Shown here one piece after another: positions 1 to 9,393 of a stretch of DNA of 41,402 nucleotides. The translations under genes and the position numbers were made by a program. The notes below the pieces were generated by a model. The model made no database searches and had not been told where the DNA came from. It saw only the letters and a program-made list of their open reading frames with translations. The first letter of the stretch is position 1; every line of letters starts with the position of its first letter. Source of the stretch: Anaerotruncus sp. (GTDB taxonomy: Bacteria > Bacillota > Clostridia > Oscillospirales > Ruminococcaceae); contig JAETRV010000024.1 in the NCBI GenBank assembly GCA_021770005.1, positions 1-41,402 of the forward strand, written 5' to 3'.

Positions 1-1503
1 ATCAAAGGTCTGGACACCGCTTCCCTGAACGCACAGGACGGTATCTCGGTCGTACAGACCGCTGAAGGCGCGCTGACCGAGGTCCACAACATGCTCAACC
101 GTATGGTCGAGCTGGCAACCCGTTCGGCGAACGGCATCAACGCAGACCAGAACCGTGAGGCGCTCCAGGAAGAGGTTACCGCTCTCCAGAGCGAGATCGA
201 CCGTATCGCGCAGGCAACCACCTTCAACGACATCCACCTGCTTGATGGCACCGGCGGCAGCGACGCCGCTGGCGGCGCTACAAAAGCGGACTTTACAGCC
301 CCGACTGCTGACACTTCTACGGCGACAAACGGTACTGCTGGTACTCCTGCAACCATTAAGTTTGATCTCGCAGGCTTCGTTGGCAAAGAAGAAGGTGACG
401 TAGAGATCAAATCGAAAGACTTGGTAATCGGAACTGTCAAGATCACCAAGGATATGACCGATGAGGACTTTGCAAAAGAGGTTGCGAAGCTGTCTTTCAA
501 GGTGAAAGATGAGAATGGCACTGAGGTAACGTTCACGGGCGCGGTCGACGCCAATAAGACTGGGGTCACCTTCACAGCGGGCAGTAGCGCAAATGCTTTG
601 AAACTGGATGGCACCGGTACGGGCGACAACGGCGCGGATGCTGGCAACAAAATCACGATCACCGCGAAAGAACCCGCTGCTGCGGCTGCTGCGGCTGCGG
701 CTGCTGATCCGGCCTATGTCAAAGGCACCACCTACGACTTTAACTTTACCAACGCAAGTCAGCCGACTGCCACCAATAAAATTACAATCGCTGGGAAAGA
801 ATTCGAGTTTGCCGCCGCTGCTACGGCAGGCAAAGTCGAAATTGGTGCCGACATCGAGACAACAATCAACAATCTGGCAGCGGCGATGGCGGCAGACACT
901 GACATCTCCAAGAATTTTGATGTCACTGCCAAAGACGGCGTTCTCACCCTGACAGCCAAGGCGGATGCCGCGGCGGGTGATACGGCGCCTGAAATCGCGG
1001 CAGCTACTACTTGGGCGGATGCAAAGGATCCTGGGAAGGTACCTGCCCCGACTGTAACTAAGCCTGACGCCAACAACGGCGCTGCAGGCGGTGCCGGAAG
1101 CACCTTTGTCCTCCAGATCGGTGATACTGCGGCGGGCTATAACCAGCTTACATTCACGATCAAGAGCATGACCGCTGCATCGATCGGCGTTGATGCCACT
1201 GCTGTGGATATCAGCACTCTGACCGGTGCGCAGAACGCAATTCAGACGGTCAAAACCGCGATCGACACCGTTTCTACCGAGCGCGCAAAACTTGGTGCGA
1301 TCCAGAACCGTTTGGAATACACCATCAACAACCTGGACACCACTTCGGAGAACATGCAGTCGGCCAACAGCCGTATCCGCGACACCGATATGGCCAAGAT
1401 GATGATGGAGTACACCAAGGTCAACGTGGTCACTCAGTCGGCCCAGGCGATGCTGGCTCAGGCCAATCAGCAGCCGCAGAGCGTGCTCCAGCTCCTCCAG
1501 TAA
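1..1503 (+). CDS. fliC: Flagellin, 5'-truncated by the window edge
   Basis: This is the structural subunit of the flagellar filament, exported and polymerised outside the cell. The frame is open from base 1, so the gene begins upstream of the window; the first ATG at 91 is internal. The N-terminal part carries the conserved D0/D1 helices (GISVVQTAEGALTEVHNML, then NREALQEEV and FNDIHLLDG). The C-terminal part carries the conserved partner helices (AIDTVSTERAKLGAIQNRLE, SRIRDTDMA, QAMLAQANQQPQSVLQLLQ). Between them lies a long variable, surface-exposed region of roughly 300 residues, rich in Ala, Thr, Asp and Gly, with an uninterrupted run of ten or so alanines near base 670-705. Conserved ends around a variable centre are typical of flagellin. 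Tandem terminators follow directly, so it is probably a single-gene or terminal transcript. Confidence 0.96.
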   Translation: MKGLDTASLNAQDGISVVQTAEGALTEVHNMLNRMVELATRSANGINADQNREALQEEVTALQSEIDRIAQATTFNDIHLLDGTGGSDAAGGATKADFTAPTADTSTATNGTAGTPATIKFDLAGFVGKEEGDVEIKSKDLVIGTVKITKDMTDEDFAKEVAKLSFKVKDENGTEVTFTGAVDANKTGVTFTAGSSANALKLDGTGTGDNGADAGNKITITAKEPAAAAAAAAAADPAYVKGTTYDFNFTNASQPTATNKITIAGKEFEFAAAATAGKVEIGADIETTINNLAAAMAADTDISKNFDVTAKDGVLTLTAKADAAAGDTAPEIAAATTWADAKDPGKVPAPTVTKPDANNGAAGGAGSTFVLQIGDTAAGYNQLTFTIKSMTAASIGVDATAVDISTLTGAQNAIQTVKTAIDTVSTERAKLGAIQNRLEYTINNLDTTSENMQSANSRIRDTDMAKMMMEYTKVNVVTQSAQAMLAQANQQPQSVLQLLQ

Positions 1504-1544
1504 TCCAAACAGTTCTTATTTTCCCATCACCCATTTTGCAGAAA

Positions 1545-1580
1545 ACAGCCGGACGGTTTTTGCCGTCCGGCTGTTCCTTT
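1545..1580 (+). terminator. Rho-independent terminator of the flagellin gene
   Basis: A perfect 12-bp stem (1545-1556 pairs with 1563-1574) with a six-base loop is followed by a T-rich stretch. It lies 41 bases after the flagellin stop codon. Confidence 0.92.
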
Positions 1581-1589
1581 TGGAAAAGC

Positions 1590-1625
1590 TCACAAACAAC
1601 TCTTGAATTGTTTGTGAATTTTTTT
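1590..1625 (+). terminator. Second, tandem terminator
   Basis: A perfect 10-bp A/T-rich stem (1590-1599 with 1608-1617) runs into seven T residues. Together with the preceding hairpin it forms a double terminator that insulates the highly expressed flagellin transcript from the efflux operon promoter just downstream. Confidence 0.85.
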
Positions 1626-1633
1626 GTATTCTC

Positions 1634-1662
1634 TTGACTTCTCCTCCCTGTTTGGATACAAT
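1634..1662 (+). promoter_or_regulatory. Sigma-A promoter of the marR-ABC operon
   Basis: TTGACT (1634-1639) and TACAAT (1657-1662) are separated by exactly 17 bases. The predicted start point is about 1669, inside the palindrome at 1667-1693, so repressor binding would block initiation. Confidence 0.85.
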
Positions 1663-1666
1663 TTTG

Positions 1667-1693
1667 TTAGACGGTTAATTATTAGCCGTTTAA
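1667..1693. promoter_or_regulatory. Putative MarR operator
   Basis: A 27-base imperfect palindrome centred on 1680. The halves read TTAGACGGTTAAT and ATTAGCCGTTTAA and are symmetric at all but three positions per arm. It overlaps the predicted transcription start and precedes a marR-family gene, the usual arrangement for an autorepressor. Binding is inferred, not shown. Confidence 0.72.
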
Positions 1694-1720
1694 TTTTTTG
1701 CTTATGAAAGGAGGGTCTGC

Positions 1721-2170
1721 TTGGAAAAACAACGCGGTATCATGCAGATGGATTGGGAAATCCATGCGCTGCAAAAACAATGCCTCAATAAGCTGCTCTC
1801 CGACCGGGGCATCCATTTCGGACAGCCGCCCCTGCTCTTTACTCTGCGCCAGCTCGGAAGATGCAGCCAGAAAGACCTCGCAAAATCATTGTGCGTCTCC
1901 CCTGCTTCGATCGCCGTATCCCTCAAACGGATGGAGAAAGCCGGCTTGATTATGCGGGTGCCCGATCCGGACGATCTTCGTTCCAACCGGATCGAACTCA
2001 CCGAAACGGGCAAAGCCTCCGCCGATTACGCCGAATGGGGATTGCGGGAGGTTTCCATGCAGAACTACTGCGGATTTTCGGAAACAGAATTTTCGCAGCT
2101 GATGGATTTTTACCGCCGTATGCGGCAAAATCTGACCGACTATAAAGAAAAACTGGAGGGATCCGATTGA
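1721..2170 (+). CDS. MarR-family transcriptional repressor
   Basis: A 149-residue winged-helix regulator, the normal MarR length. The helix-turn-helix region lies around residues 45-75 (SQKDLAKSLCVSPASIAVSL) and the wing contains DPDDLRSNRIELTETG, the DxRxxxxxLTxxG signature of the family. Helices at both ends would form the dimer interface. The start is TTG at 1721, chosen because AAAGGAGGG lies seven bases upstream and no better start exists. The stop codon overlaps the start of the next gene (TTGA), so it is translationally coupled to the exporter. A palindromic operator in its own promoter suggests autoregulation relieved by a small ligand, probably an exporter substrate. The ligand is unknown. 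Confidence 0.9.
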   Translation: MEKQRGIMQMDWEIHALQKQCLNKLLSDRGIHFGQPPLLFTLRQLGRCSQKDLAKSLCVSPASIAVSLKRMEKAGLIMRVPDPDDLRSNRIELTETGKASADYAEWGLREVSMQNYCGFSETEFSQLMDFYRRMRQNLTDYKEKLEGSD

Positions 2171-3894
2171 AACTGCTTGTTCCTTATCTGAAACCCTATC
2201 GGAAATCGGTAACCATCGCAATCCTATTCATGCTCTTTGACGTGATCTGCGAGATTCTCCAGCCGATCCTAATGGCGAATATCGTCGGTAAAGGCATCGA
2301 AAGCCAGAACATCCCCTACATCCTCGGGACTGGCGCTGCGATGCTCCTACTTGCCTGCTTCGCGATCTTCTCCGGATTCGGCAATGCCAAACATTCCGCT
2401 ACCGCCGGGGTGGGGTTCGCCGCCAACCTACGAAAAGGGCTGTTCACCAAGGTACAGCAGTTTTCGTTTAAAAATATCGATGATTTTTCCACTGCTTCGC
2501 TCGCGACCCGTCTCACCAATGACGTAACCCTGCTGCAAAACTCCGCAATTATGGGCTTACGCATCCTGATCCGCGCGCCGCTCATGTTCCTTTTCGGGTT
2601 GGTGATGGCACTGCGGATGAACCCTGAATTGGCAACCATTCTGCTGGTCGCAATTCCGGTGCTTTTGGTCGCGCTTGGACTGATTATCCGCACCGCTTTC
2701 CCCCTCTTTAACCAAATGCAGGAGCGGATTGATGGGCTGAACGGCAGCGTGCAGGAAAATCTCACCAACGTGCGGGTGGTCAAGTCGTTCGTCCGCCAGC
2801 AATTCGAAAAGCAGAAGTTCCGTACCTCCAACGATGGCTTAACCGATGCGTCCCTACGCGCCATGAACGTTGTCATCCTCAATATGCCGGTGCTCATGCT
2901 GGTCATGAACCTCTCTACCCTCTCGGTCGTCTGGTTCGGAGGTCAGCAGGTGATCGGCGGGGCTCTCGATGTCGCCCAGATGACCGCGTTCATCAACTAT
3001 ATTTTCCATATCCTCATGTCCTTGATGATGCTCTCGATGATGTTTGTGCTCCTTTCCCGCGCATCCGCGTCGCTCAAGCGTGTCACCGAGGTGCTCCGCA
3101 CTGAGGTTGATCTCACCGATTCGATCCATGCCGGGGAATATCTGGTCAAGGGAGAGGTGAAATTTGAAGGGGTCTCCTTCAAATATGATCCCAGCCATCC
3201 GAAGAATATTTTGGAGGATATCAGCTTTGAGGCAAAACCGGGTGAGGTCGTCGCGATTATCGGCGGGACTGGCGCGGGTAAAAGCTCGTTGATCCAGTTG
3301 ATCCCTCGCCTGTACGATGTCACCGGCGGGCGGGTCCTGGTGGACGGACGGGATGTGCGCGATTATTCGCTTGATTCCCTCCGCGGCCAAATCGGTGTGG
3401 TGCTTCAAAAAAATACACTCTTTTCTGGCACCATCCGCGACAATCTAAAATGGGGCAACTCGCAGGCCACCGATGAAGAGGTCATCGCGGCGGCAAAGGC
3501 CGCGCAGGCGCACGAGTTTGTCAGCGGTTTCCCGGATGGATATGACACCTGGGTCGAGCAGGGCGGCGTCAATCTGTCGGGCGGGCAGAAGCAGCGGCTC
3601 TGCATCGCGCGGGCAATGCTCAAAAAGCCACCCATCTTGATTTTAGACGACAGCACCAGCGCGGTCGATACCGCCACCGAAAGCAAAATCCGAGAATCGT
3701 TCCATACCATGCTCGCGCACACTACCACCTTCTTGATTGCACAGAGGATCAGCTCGGTGCGCGATGCCGACCGAATCATCGTCCTGGACGATGGGCGGAT
3801 CGTTGCGACCGGCACCCATGACGAGCTGATGCAAACCAGCGAAGAATACCAGGAAATCTACTACTCCCAGCAGGAAAAGGAGGCGGATGCTTAA
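2167..3894 (+). CDS. ABC exporter half-transporter, degenerate-site subunit
   Basis: A 575-residue fusion of a six-helix exporter membrane domain (about 1-310) and an ATPase domain (about 330-570). Visible motifs are Walker A GGTGAGKSS, signature LSGGQKQR, Walker B ILILDDSTSAVD and the switch region IAQRISSV. Two catalytic positions are altered: the Walker B glutamate is Asp and the switch histidine is Gln. In heterodimeric exporters of the BmrC/BmrD, LmrC/LmrD and TM287/288 type this marks the subunit contributing the non-hydrolysing site. The start is TTG 2167, overlapping the marR stop by four bases. The downstream partner overlaps in turn. Its likely role is efflux of amphipathic drugs or other toxic compounds. 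Confidence 0.93.
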   Translation: MKLLVPYLKPYRKSVTIAILFMLFDVICEILQPILMANIVGKGIESQNIPYILGTGAAMLLLACFAIFSGFGNAKHSATAGVGFAANLRKGLFTKVQQFSFKNIDDFSTASLATRLTNDVTLLQNSAIMGLRILIRAPLMFLFGLVMALRMNPELATILLVAIPVLLVALGLIIRTAFPLFNQMQERIDGLNGSVQENLTNVRVVKSFVRQQFEKQKFRTSNDGLTDASLRAMNVVILNMPVLMLVMNLSTLSVVWFGGQQVIGGALDVAQMTAFINYIFHILMSLMMLSMMFVLLSRASASLKRVTEVLRTEVDLTDSIHAGEYLVKGEVKFEGVSFKYDPSHPKNILEDISFEAKPGEVVAIIGGTGAGKSSLIQLIPRLYDVTGGRVLVDGRDVRDYSLDSLRGQIGVVLQKNTLFSGTIRDNLKWGNSQATDEEVIAAAKAAQAHEFVSGFPDGYDTWVEQGGVNLSGGQKQRLCIARAMLKKPPILILDDSTSAVDTATESKIRESFHTMLAHTTTFLIAQRISSVRDADRIIVLDDGRIVATGTHDELMQTSEEYQEIYYSQQEKEADA

Positions 3895-5750
3895 TGGCTC
3901 CTCACAAGAAACCCGCTGCCATCCGGAAGCCTAAAAACTTCGGCGCATCGGTCGCATTCGTCTGGTCCTATCTCAGACGCAAAAAAGGTATGCTCTTTCT
4001 CGCGGCGGTGATGGTGATTGTGAATATCGGCGCCTCGCTGGCGGGGACCGCCATGCTCCAGCCAATCATCGACAACTTTCTCCAGCCAGTGGAGCAAATC
4101 CCGGTTGCCGCGCGGCTGTCCGGCCTGCTGAAAGGGGTTATCACCCTGCTTTGCATCTATCTGGCGGGCGTCTGCGCAAGCTATCTGCAAACCCGCCTGA
4201 TGCTCTCCGCCACCCAGCGTTCGATCAACGATCTGCGGCGGGAGCTGTTCGACCACCTTCAGGACCTCTCGGTCCGCTACTACGATACCCATACCCATGG
4301 CGAAATGATGAGCCGGTTTTCCAATGACGTGGATACCCTCAACGACGCGCTCGCCAACTCGCTGACCTCCCTCTTTTCAAGCGTGATTACGCTGTCGGGC
4401 ATCCTCTTCCTGATGCTTCGTCAAAGCTGGGTGCTCACCCTGCTCACCCTCGCCATGACGCCGGTCATGTTTCTTGCGGCGGGCAACCTGATGAAACGCA
4501 GCAGCAAATATTTTGTCGCGCAGCAGGCCAACCTCGGCAAGGTCAACGGATATGTCGAAGAGATCATCACCGGGCAGAAGGTGGTGAAGGTGTTCTGCCA
4601 TGAGCAGGATGCGGTTGCGGAGTTTGACGAATACAACGAGGCGCTCCGGCAGACCGCCACCACCGCGCTCACCTACTCGGGCCTGATGATGCCGGTCATG
4701 ATGAACATTTCCACCATCAACTATGCGCTTGTCGCAATGATCGGCGGGCTACTCGCTATCTTCGGATATCTGAGCGTCGGCGGGCTGGTCGTTTTCCTCC
4801 AACTCACCCGCCAGTTCTCGCGGCCGATTACGGAGGCTTCCAGCCAGTATAACGCGGTGATCACCGCAATCGCGGGCGCCGAGCGGATTTACGAGGTCAT
4901 GCTCGAACCCGCTGAGGAGCCCGACCCGCCGCATGCCGCCACCTTGGTGCAGGAGGGGCACGACTTTTTCTGGCAACGGTATGGAGAGGACGGAAAACCA
5001 TCTGAGCGGGTGCCGGTTGCCGGGGATGTGCGGTTTGAGGAGGTCTCGTTCGGGTATGTCCCCGAAAAGCAGATTCTCAAGCAGATCTCCCTCTATGCCA
5101 AACCTGGCCAGAAAATCGCGTTTGTTGGGTCAACCGGCGCGGGTAAAACCACGATCATCAACCTGCTCACCCGGTTTTATGACATCGACCAAGGCCGGAT
5201 CACGGTCGATGGGATCGACATACGCGACATCCGTAAGGACAGTCTGCGCGATGCGATGTCGGTCGTGTTGCAGGACACCCACCTGTTTACCGGCACCGTC
5301 CGGGAAAACATCCGCTATGGGCGGCTCTCAGCCACCGATGAGGAGGTCGAACAAGCTGCCCGCCTTGCAAGCGCGCATTCGTTCATTACCCGCCTGCCCC
5401 ACGGCTACGACACAGTGATTGAGGGGGACGGCGCAAACCTCAGCCAGGGACAGCGGCAGCTGCTGAATATCGCGCGGGCAGCCGTCGCGGATGCGCCAAT
5501 CCTAATTCTGGATGAGGCAACCAGCTCGGTCGATACCCGCACCGAGCGGCATATTGAGCATGGGCTTGACCGGCTGATGAAAGGGCGCACGACATTTGTC
5601 ATCGCGCACCGGCTCTCAACCGTCCGCAATTCTAAGGCAATCATGGTTATGGAGCATGGGCAGATCATCGAACGTGGCACCCATCACGACCTGCTTGACC
5701 AGCGGGGCCGGTACTACCAGCTCTATACCGGCGCGGTCGAACTTGATTGA
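3894..5750 (+). CDS. ABC exporter half-transporter, catalytic partner
   Basis: A 618-residue membrane domain plus ATPase, starting on the stop of the previous gene (TAATG). It has Walker A GSTGAGKTT, a canonical Walker B with glutamate (ILILDEATSSVD) and a canonical switch histidine (IAHRLSTV). Its signature is LSQGQRQL rather than LSGGQ. The canonical Walker B here faces the intact LSGGQ of the other subunit, so the pair has one competent and one degenerate ATP site, as in TM287/288-like heterodimers. An insertion of about 35 residues just before the ATPase domain (HDFFWQRYGEDGKPSERVP region) is common in this subunit type. A terminator follows. Confidence 0.93.
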   Translation: MAPHKKPAAIRKPKNFGASVAFVWSYLRRKKGMLFLAAVMVIVNIGASLAGTAMLQPIIDNFLQPVEQIPVAARLSGLLKGVITLLCIYLAGVCASYLQTRLMLSATQRSINDLRRELFDHLQDLSVRYYDTHTHGEMMSRFSNDVDTLNDALANSLTSLFSSVITLSGILFLMLRQSWVLTLLTLAMTPVMFLAAGNLMKRSSKYFVAQQANLGKVNGYVEEIITGQKVVKVFCHEQDAVAEFDEYNEALRQTATTALTYSGLMMPVMMNISTINYALVAMIGGLLAIFGYLSVGGLVVFLQLTRQFSRPITEASSQYNAVITAIAGAERIYEVMLEPAEEPDPPHAATLVQEGHDFFWQRYGEDGKPSERVPVAGDVRFEEVSFGYVPEKQILKQISLYAKPGQKIAFVGSTGAGKTTIINLLTRFYDIDQGRITVDGIDIRDIRKDSLRDAMSVVLQDTHLFTGTVRENIRYGRLSATDEEVEQAARLASAHSFITRLPHGYDTVIEGDGANLSQGQRQLLNIARAAVADAPILILDEATSSVDTRTERHIEHGLDRLMKGRTTFVIAHRLSTVRNSKAIMVMEHGQIIERGTHHDLLDQRGRYYQLYTGAVELD

Positions 5751-5765
5751 ACGCCATCGAAAATC

Positions 5766-5803
5766 AAAAAGGAAATCCCTTTCTTTTTGGGATTTCCTTT
5801 TTT
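5766..5803 (+). terminator. Terminator of the marR-ABC operon
   Basis: A perfect 12-bp stem (5768-5779 with 5789-5800) is flanked by an A-run upstream and a T-run downstream, so it may also terminate the convergent acetyltransferase transcript. Confidence 0.9.
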
Positions 5804-5821
5804 GCTGGAACGGACAGCCGT

Positions 5822-6403
5822 TCATCCGCATCCTTTTTCACAGATTTCCTGTACTAGTTCCGGAGGAAGAAGCCGCCAGCTCACCGGTTCGGGCGGATTT
5901 TCGACCCGAGGACGCAGAAACTTTTCATACCATCCAACATCCCGCCATGTCCCCAGCTTGTAACCAGCATCTTTCCAGACCCCTACCAGCTCAAACCCCA
6001 TCTCCCGGTGAAGCCGGTCGCTTGCAGGGTTGGGCTGGGTCACCGAGCCGTATGCCCCGGTGTATCCCTGCTCGGTCAGCAGGCCGAGCAGCGTCCGGTA
6101 GAGACATCTCCCCAACCCCTGCCCGCGCTGGTCTTGACGCACATAGATCGAAAGCTCCACCGACCACTGGTAAGCCTTCCGGACCCCCAATGCCCCCGCA
6201 TAGGCATAGCCCACGATTTCCCCGTCTGCCTCGCAGACCAACCAAGGATATTGCTTAACCGTCCGCTCGACACGGGCAGTAAACTCCTCAAGGGTGGGCG
6301 GCTGGTACTCAAAACTGACTGTCGTTCCGGCAACATACGGTGCATAGATTTCCCGCACCGCTGGGATATCCGCCGGCTGGATCATGCGAATCTGTCTGCT
6401 CAT
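5822..6403 (-). CDS. GNAT N-acetyltransferase, phosphinothricin acetyltransferase-like
   Basis: A 193-residue acetyl-CoA-dependent N-acetyltransferase. The N-terminus (IRMIQPADIPAVREIYAPYV) and the STVSFE-like stretch TTVSFEYQPPT match the PAT/Bar/YwnH subgroup. The acetyl-CoA loop is RQDQRGQGLG (motif A). The segment SDRLHREMGFELVGVWKDAG followed by GTWRDVGWYEK is the PAT-type C-terminal motif. Members acetylate small amines such as phosphinothricin, methionine sulfoximine or amino-acid analogues; the substrate here cannot be read from sequence. A ribosome binding site (GAGAGGGG) precedes the ATG at 6403. It is separated from upstream clpB by a terminator and has its own promoter. Confidence 0.88.
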   Translation of the reverse strand: MSRQIRMIQPADIPAVREIYAPYVAGTTVSFEYQPPTLEEFTARVERTVKQYPWLVCEADGEIVGYAYAGALGVRKAYQWSVELSIYVRQDQRGQGLGRCLYRTLLGLLTEQGYTGAYGSVTQPNPASDRLHREMGFELVGVWKDAGYKLGTWRDVGWYEKFLRPRVENPPEPVSWRLLPPELVQEICEKGCG

Positions 6404-6430
6404 AAAAATCCCCTCTCCCGCTTTTTCTGT

Positions 6431-6459
6431 ACTATACCATACATGGAATAAAAAAACAA
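6431..6459 (-). promoter_or_regulatory. Promoter of the acetyltransferase gene
   Basis: On the minus strand, TTGTTT (6459-6454) and TATAGT (6436-6431) are 17 bases apart. The -35 element sits in the T-run of the clpB terminator, so the two elements are nested. Confidence 0.6.
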
Positions 6460-6497
6460 CCGCTGTCCCGGCGCCGAACGGGCGGGACAGCGGTTGT
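6450..6497 (-). terminator. Terminator of clpB
   Basis: A perfect 15-bp GC-rich stem (6456-6470 with 6483-6497), followed on the minus strand by a run of T residues. It starts nine bases after the clpB stop codon. Confidence 0.93.
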
Positions 6498-6505
6498 AGA
6501 AAGCA

Positions 6506-9118
6506 TCATTCCTCCGGATTTTCCCGGATCACGAGGTCGTCGTTCTCCACATCAATTTCCAAGCGGGTATTGGGTGCGAGGTCTTTCGCAATCATCATCC
6601 GGGCCAGCATCGTTTCCACCTTATGCTGTAAAAACCGTTTGAGTGGACGCGCACCATAAACCGGGTCATACCCGCAATCAACAATCTTCTGTTTCGCTGC
6701 ATCGGTCGCCGAGAGGTGTAGCTGTTTGTCGTTCAGACGTCTTTGCAGGTCCGCCAGAAGCAGATCGACGATCTTGGTCGTTTCGGATTTGGTCAGCGGC
6801 TTGTAGAATACGATCTCATCCAGCCGGTTCAGGAACTCGGGGCGGAACTGCTGCTTGAGCAGGGTGTCCACATTCTTCCGCGCCTCTTCGGTGATCTGCC
6901 CATTCTGGTCGATGCCGTCCAGGATGTAGGGCGAGCCGAGGTTGGAGGTCAGGATAATGATGGTATTTTTGAAATCGACCGTCCGGCCCTGGGAATCGGT
7001 GATCCGTCCGTCGTCCAGCACCTGGAGCAGGATGTTGAACACGTCCGGATGGGCCTTTTCGATCTCGTCAAACAGGACCACTGCATACGGCTTGCGGCGC
7101 ACCGCCTCGGTGAGCTGGCCGCCCTCCTCGTAGCCGACATATCCCGGAGGCGCTCCAATCAGGCGGCTCACGCTGTACTTCTCCATATATTCGCTCATGT
7201 CGATCCGGACGATATTTTTCTCGTCATCAAAGAGCGACTGCGCCAACGCTTTGGCAAGTTCTGTCTTGCCCACACCGGTCGGACCGAGGAAGAGGAACGA
7301 GCCAATCGGGCGGTTGCGGTCCTGAATCCCCGCACGCGACCGCAAGATCGCTTCCGCGACCTTGGTGACCGCCTCATCCTGCCCAATCACCCGCTGGTGC
7401 AGGATATTTTCCATGTTGAGCAGTTTATCCCGCTCTCCCTCCATCAGCTTGGCAACCGGTATCCCCGTCCACCGGCCGACAATCCGCGCGATCTCCTCCT
7501 CGGTGACCTTATCCCGCAGCAGGGTGGTGTCCTTCTCCGCCTGGCTCGCCATCTGCTCCTCGGCTTCCAACTGCTTTTGGAGGGCAGGCAGTTTGCCATA
7601 TTTTAGCTCGGCGGCGCGGTTCAGGTCGTATTCACGCTCCGCCTTCTCGATGTCGGCGTTGACCTGTTCCAGCTCCTCACGCAGCTTCTGCACCTTACCG
7701 ATTGCATTTTTCTCGTTCTCCCAACGGGCCTTCATCCCTTTGAACTGTTCCCGCATCTCGGCAAGCTCTTTCTGAATCTCCTTGAGATGCTCCTGGGAAA
7801 GCTGGTCTTTCTCCTTTTTCAGTGCGGCTTCCTCGATTTCATGCTGCATGATCTTGCGGGAGATGTCGTCCAGCTCGGTTGGCATCGAGTCCATCTCGGT
7901 CCGGATCATCGCGCACGCCTCATCCACAAGGTCAATCGCCTTATCCGGCAGGAACCGGTCGGAGATGTAGCGGTTGGAGAGCACCGCCGCCCCAATCAGC
8001 GCCTGGTCCTGAATCTTCACCCCGTGGAATACCTCATACCGCTCTTTCAGTCCACGCAGGATCGAGATGGTGTCCTCTACCGTCGGTTCTGGCACCATCA
8101 CCGGCTGGAACCGGCGTTCAAGTGCGGCGTCCTTCTCGATATACTGCCGGTACTCATTGAGGGTGGTCGCTCCGATACAGTGCAGCTCACCGCGCGCCAA
8201 CATTGGTTTGAGCAGGTTGCCCGCATCCATGCTGCCCTCGGTCTTGCCCGCCCCCACGATGGTATGCAGCTCGTCGATAAACAGGATAATCCTGCCCTCG
8301 CTCTTTTTGATCTCCTGCAACACCGCTTTCAGACGTTCCTCGAACTCACCGCGGAACTTTGCCCCCGCAATCAGCGCGCCCATATCAAGCGAGAAGATGG
8401 TCCGATCCTTCAGGTTTTCAGGCACATCCCCCCGGACAATCCGTAGCGCCAACCCTTCGGCGATTGCGGTTTTGCCGACGCCTGGCTCACCAATCAGGAC
8501 CGGATTGTTTTTGGTCTTGCGGGAGAGGATGCGGATGACGTTGCGGATCTCGTGATCCCGCCCAATGACCGGGTCCAGCTTTTGGCTGCGCGCCATCTCG
8601 ACTAGATCGGAGCCATATTTTTTCAGTGCATCGTAGGTGGATTCCGGGCTATCGGAGGTCACACGGGTGTTCCCGCGGACGCTGACCAGCGCCTGCAAAA
8701 AGCTGTCTTTGGTGATGCCGAACTGCTGAAACACCCGCTTGAGGGCGGTATTCGGCGTTTCGAGCAGGGCAAGCATCAGATGCTCGACCGAGACATACTC
8801 ATCCTTCATCCGGTCTGCGGTTTTTTCCGCCTGCACGAGCGTGCGGTCCACCTCCTGCGACACATAGATTTTGTCCCGCTCCCTTCCAGGACCGCTCACC
8901 CGCGGAATCCGTTCGACCTCGGCCTTGACCGCATCCTGCATAGCGGATACATCCACATCCATCTTTTTGAGCATCTGCCCAATCAGGCCGTCCTCTTGTG
9001 CGGTCAGCGCGGCGAGCAGATGCGGCTGCTCGATCTGCATGTTTTCATATTCGGTTGCAAAATCCTGTGCGGCCTGCAAAGCCTCGAGCGACTTCTGGGT
9101 AAATTTCTGAGCGTTCAT
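6506..9118 (-). CDS. clpB: ATP-dependent disaggregase ClpB
   Basis: An 870-residue Hsp100 chaperone that extracts polypeptides from aggregates together with DnaK/DnaJ/GrpE; full family length. Order: N-terminal Clp_N repeats (about 1-145), first AAA+ domain with Walker [10 protein letters not shown] and Walker B ILFIDELH, the long coiled-coil middle domain (about 410-525) that separates ClpB from ClpA and ClpC, then a second AAA+ domain with GPTGVGKTE and [14 protein letters not shown]. The ATG at 9118 has AGGAGGG seven bases upstream. A perfect CIRCE element lies between promoter and gene, so it should be repressed by HrcA and induced by heat or protein damage. It is monocistronic, bounded by a strong terminator. 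Confidence 0.98.
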   Translation of the reverse strand: MNAQKFTQKSLEALQAAQDFATEYENMQIEQPHLLAALTAQEDGLIGQMLKKMDVDVSAMQDAVKAEVERIPRVSGPGRERDKIYVSQEVDRTLVQAEKTADRMKDEYVSVEHLMLALLETPNTALKRVFQQFGITKDSFLQALVSVRGNTRVTSDSPESTYDALKKYGSDLVEMARSQKLDPVIGRDHEIRNVIRILSRKTKNNPVLIGEPGVGKTAIAEGLALRIVRGDVPENLKDRTIFSLDMGALIAGAKFRGEFEERLKAVLQEIKKSEGRIILFIDELHTIVGAGKTEGSMDAGNLLKPMLARGELHCIGATTLNEYRQYIEKDAALERRFQPVMVPEPTVEDTISILRGLKERYEVFHGVKIQDQALIGAAVLSNRYISDRFLPDKAIDLVDEACAMIRTEMDSMPTELDDISRKIMQHEIEEAALKKEKDQLSQEHLKEIQKELAEMREQFKGMKARWENEKNAIGKVQKLREELEQVNADIEKAEREYDLNRAAELKYGKLPALQKQLEAEEQMASQAEKDTTLLRDKVTEEEIARIVGRWTGIPVAKLMEGERDKLLNMENILHQRVIGQDEAVTKVAEAILRSRAGIQDRNRPIGSFLFLGPTGVGKTELAKALAQSLFDDEKNIVRIDMSEYMEKYSVSRLIGAPPGYVGYEEGGQLTEAVRRKPYAVVLFDEIEKAHPDVFNILLQVLDDGRITDSQGRTVDFKNTIIILTSNLGSPYILDGIDQNGQITEEARKNVDTLLKQQFRPEFLNRLDEIVFYKPLTKSETTKIVDLLLADLQRRLNDKQLHLSATDAAKQKIVDCGYDPVYGARPLKRFLQHKVETMLARMMIAKDLAPNTRLEIDVENDDLVIRENPEE

Positions 9119-9161
9119 AAACGACCCTCCTATTTTATAGCATGTATTGAAAACAAATGAT

Positions 9162-9188
9162 TTAGCACTCTATATATCTGAGTGCTAA
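9162..9188. promoter_or_regulatory. CIRCE element (HrcA operator)
   Basis: TTAGCACTC, a nine-base spacer and GAGTGCTAA form the exact consensus HrcA operator. It lies just downstream of the -10 element of the clpB promoter and 43 bases before the start codon. Confidence 0.97.
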
Positions 9189-9192
9189 TTGT

Positions 9193-9221
9193 ATTGTACC
9201 CCCGGTTTTCGGAAAAATCAA
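9193..9221 (-). promoter_or_regulatory. Sigma-A promoter of clpB
   Basis: On the minus strand, TTGATT (9221-9216) and TACAAT (9198-9193) with a 17-base spacer. The predicted start point falls at the edge of CIRCE, as expected for HrcA control. Confidence 0.87.
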
Positions 9222-9340
9222 GTACAAATTGTGAATTTTTCAGGGATGCATCTCCAAAAGAACCGGGCATGTCCCTAGCATATTCTCCCCCGCCTTTCCA
9301 TATGGATTTCGTGGAGACTGTTGTATTCCCACCTTTCTGA

Positions 9341-9369
9341 TTGACTTTCCGAAAGGCGGATGGTATGAT
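9341..9369 (+). promoter_or_regulatory. Sigma-A promoter of the AGCS symporter operon
   Basis: TTGACT (9341-9346) and TATGAT (9364-9369) with a 17-base spacer, giving a leader of only about 18 bases before the start codon at 9394. Confidence 0.82.
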
Positions 9370-9393
9370 TTTGATGTCAAAGGGGACGGATGG

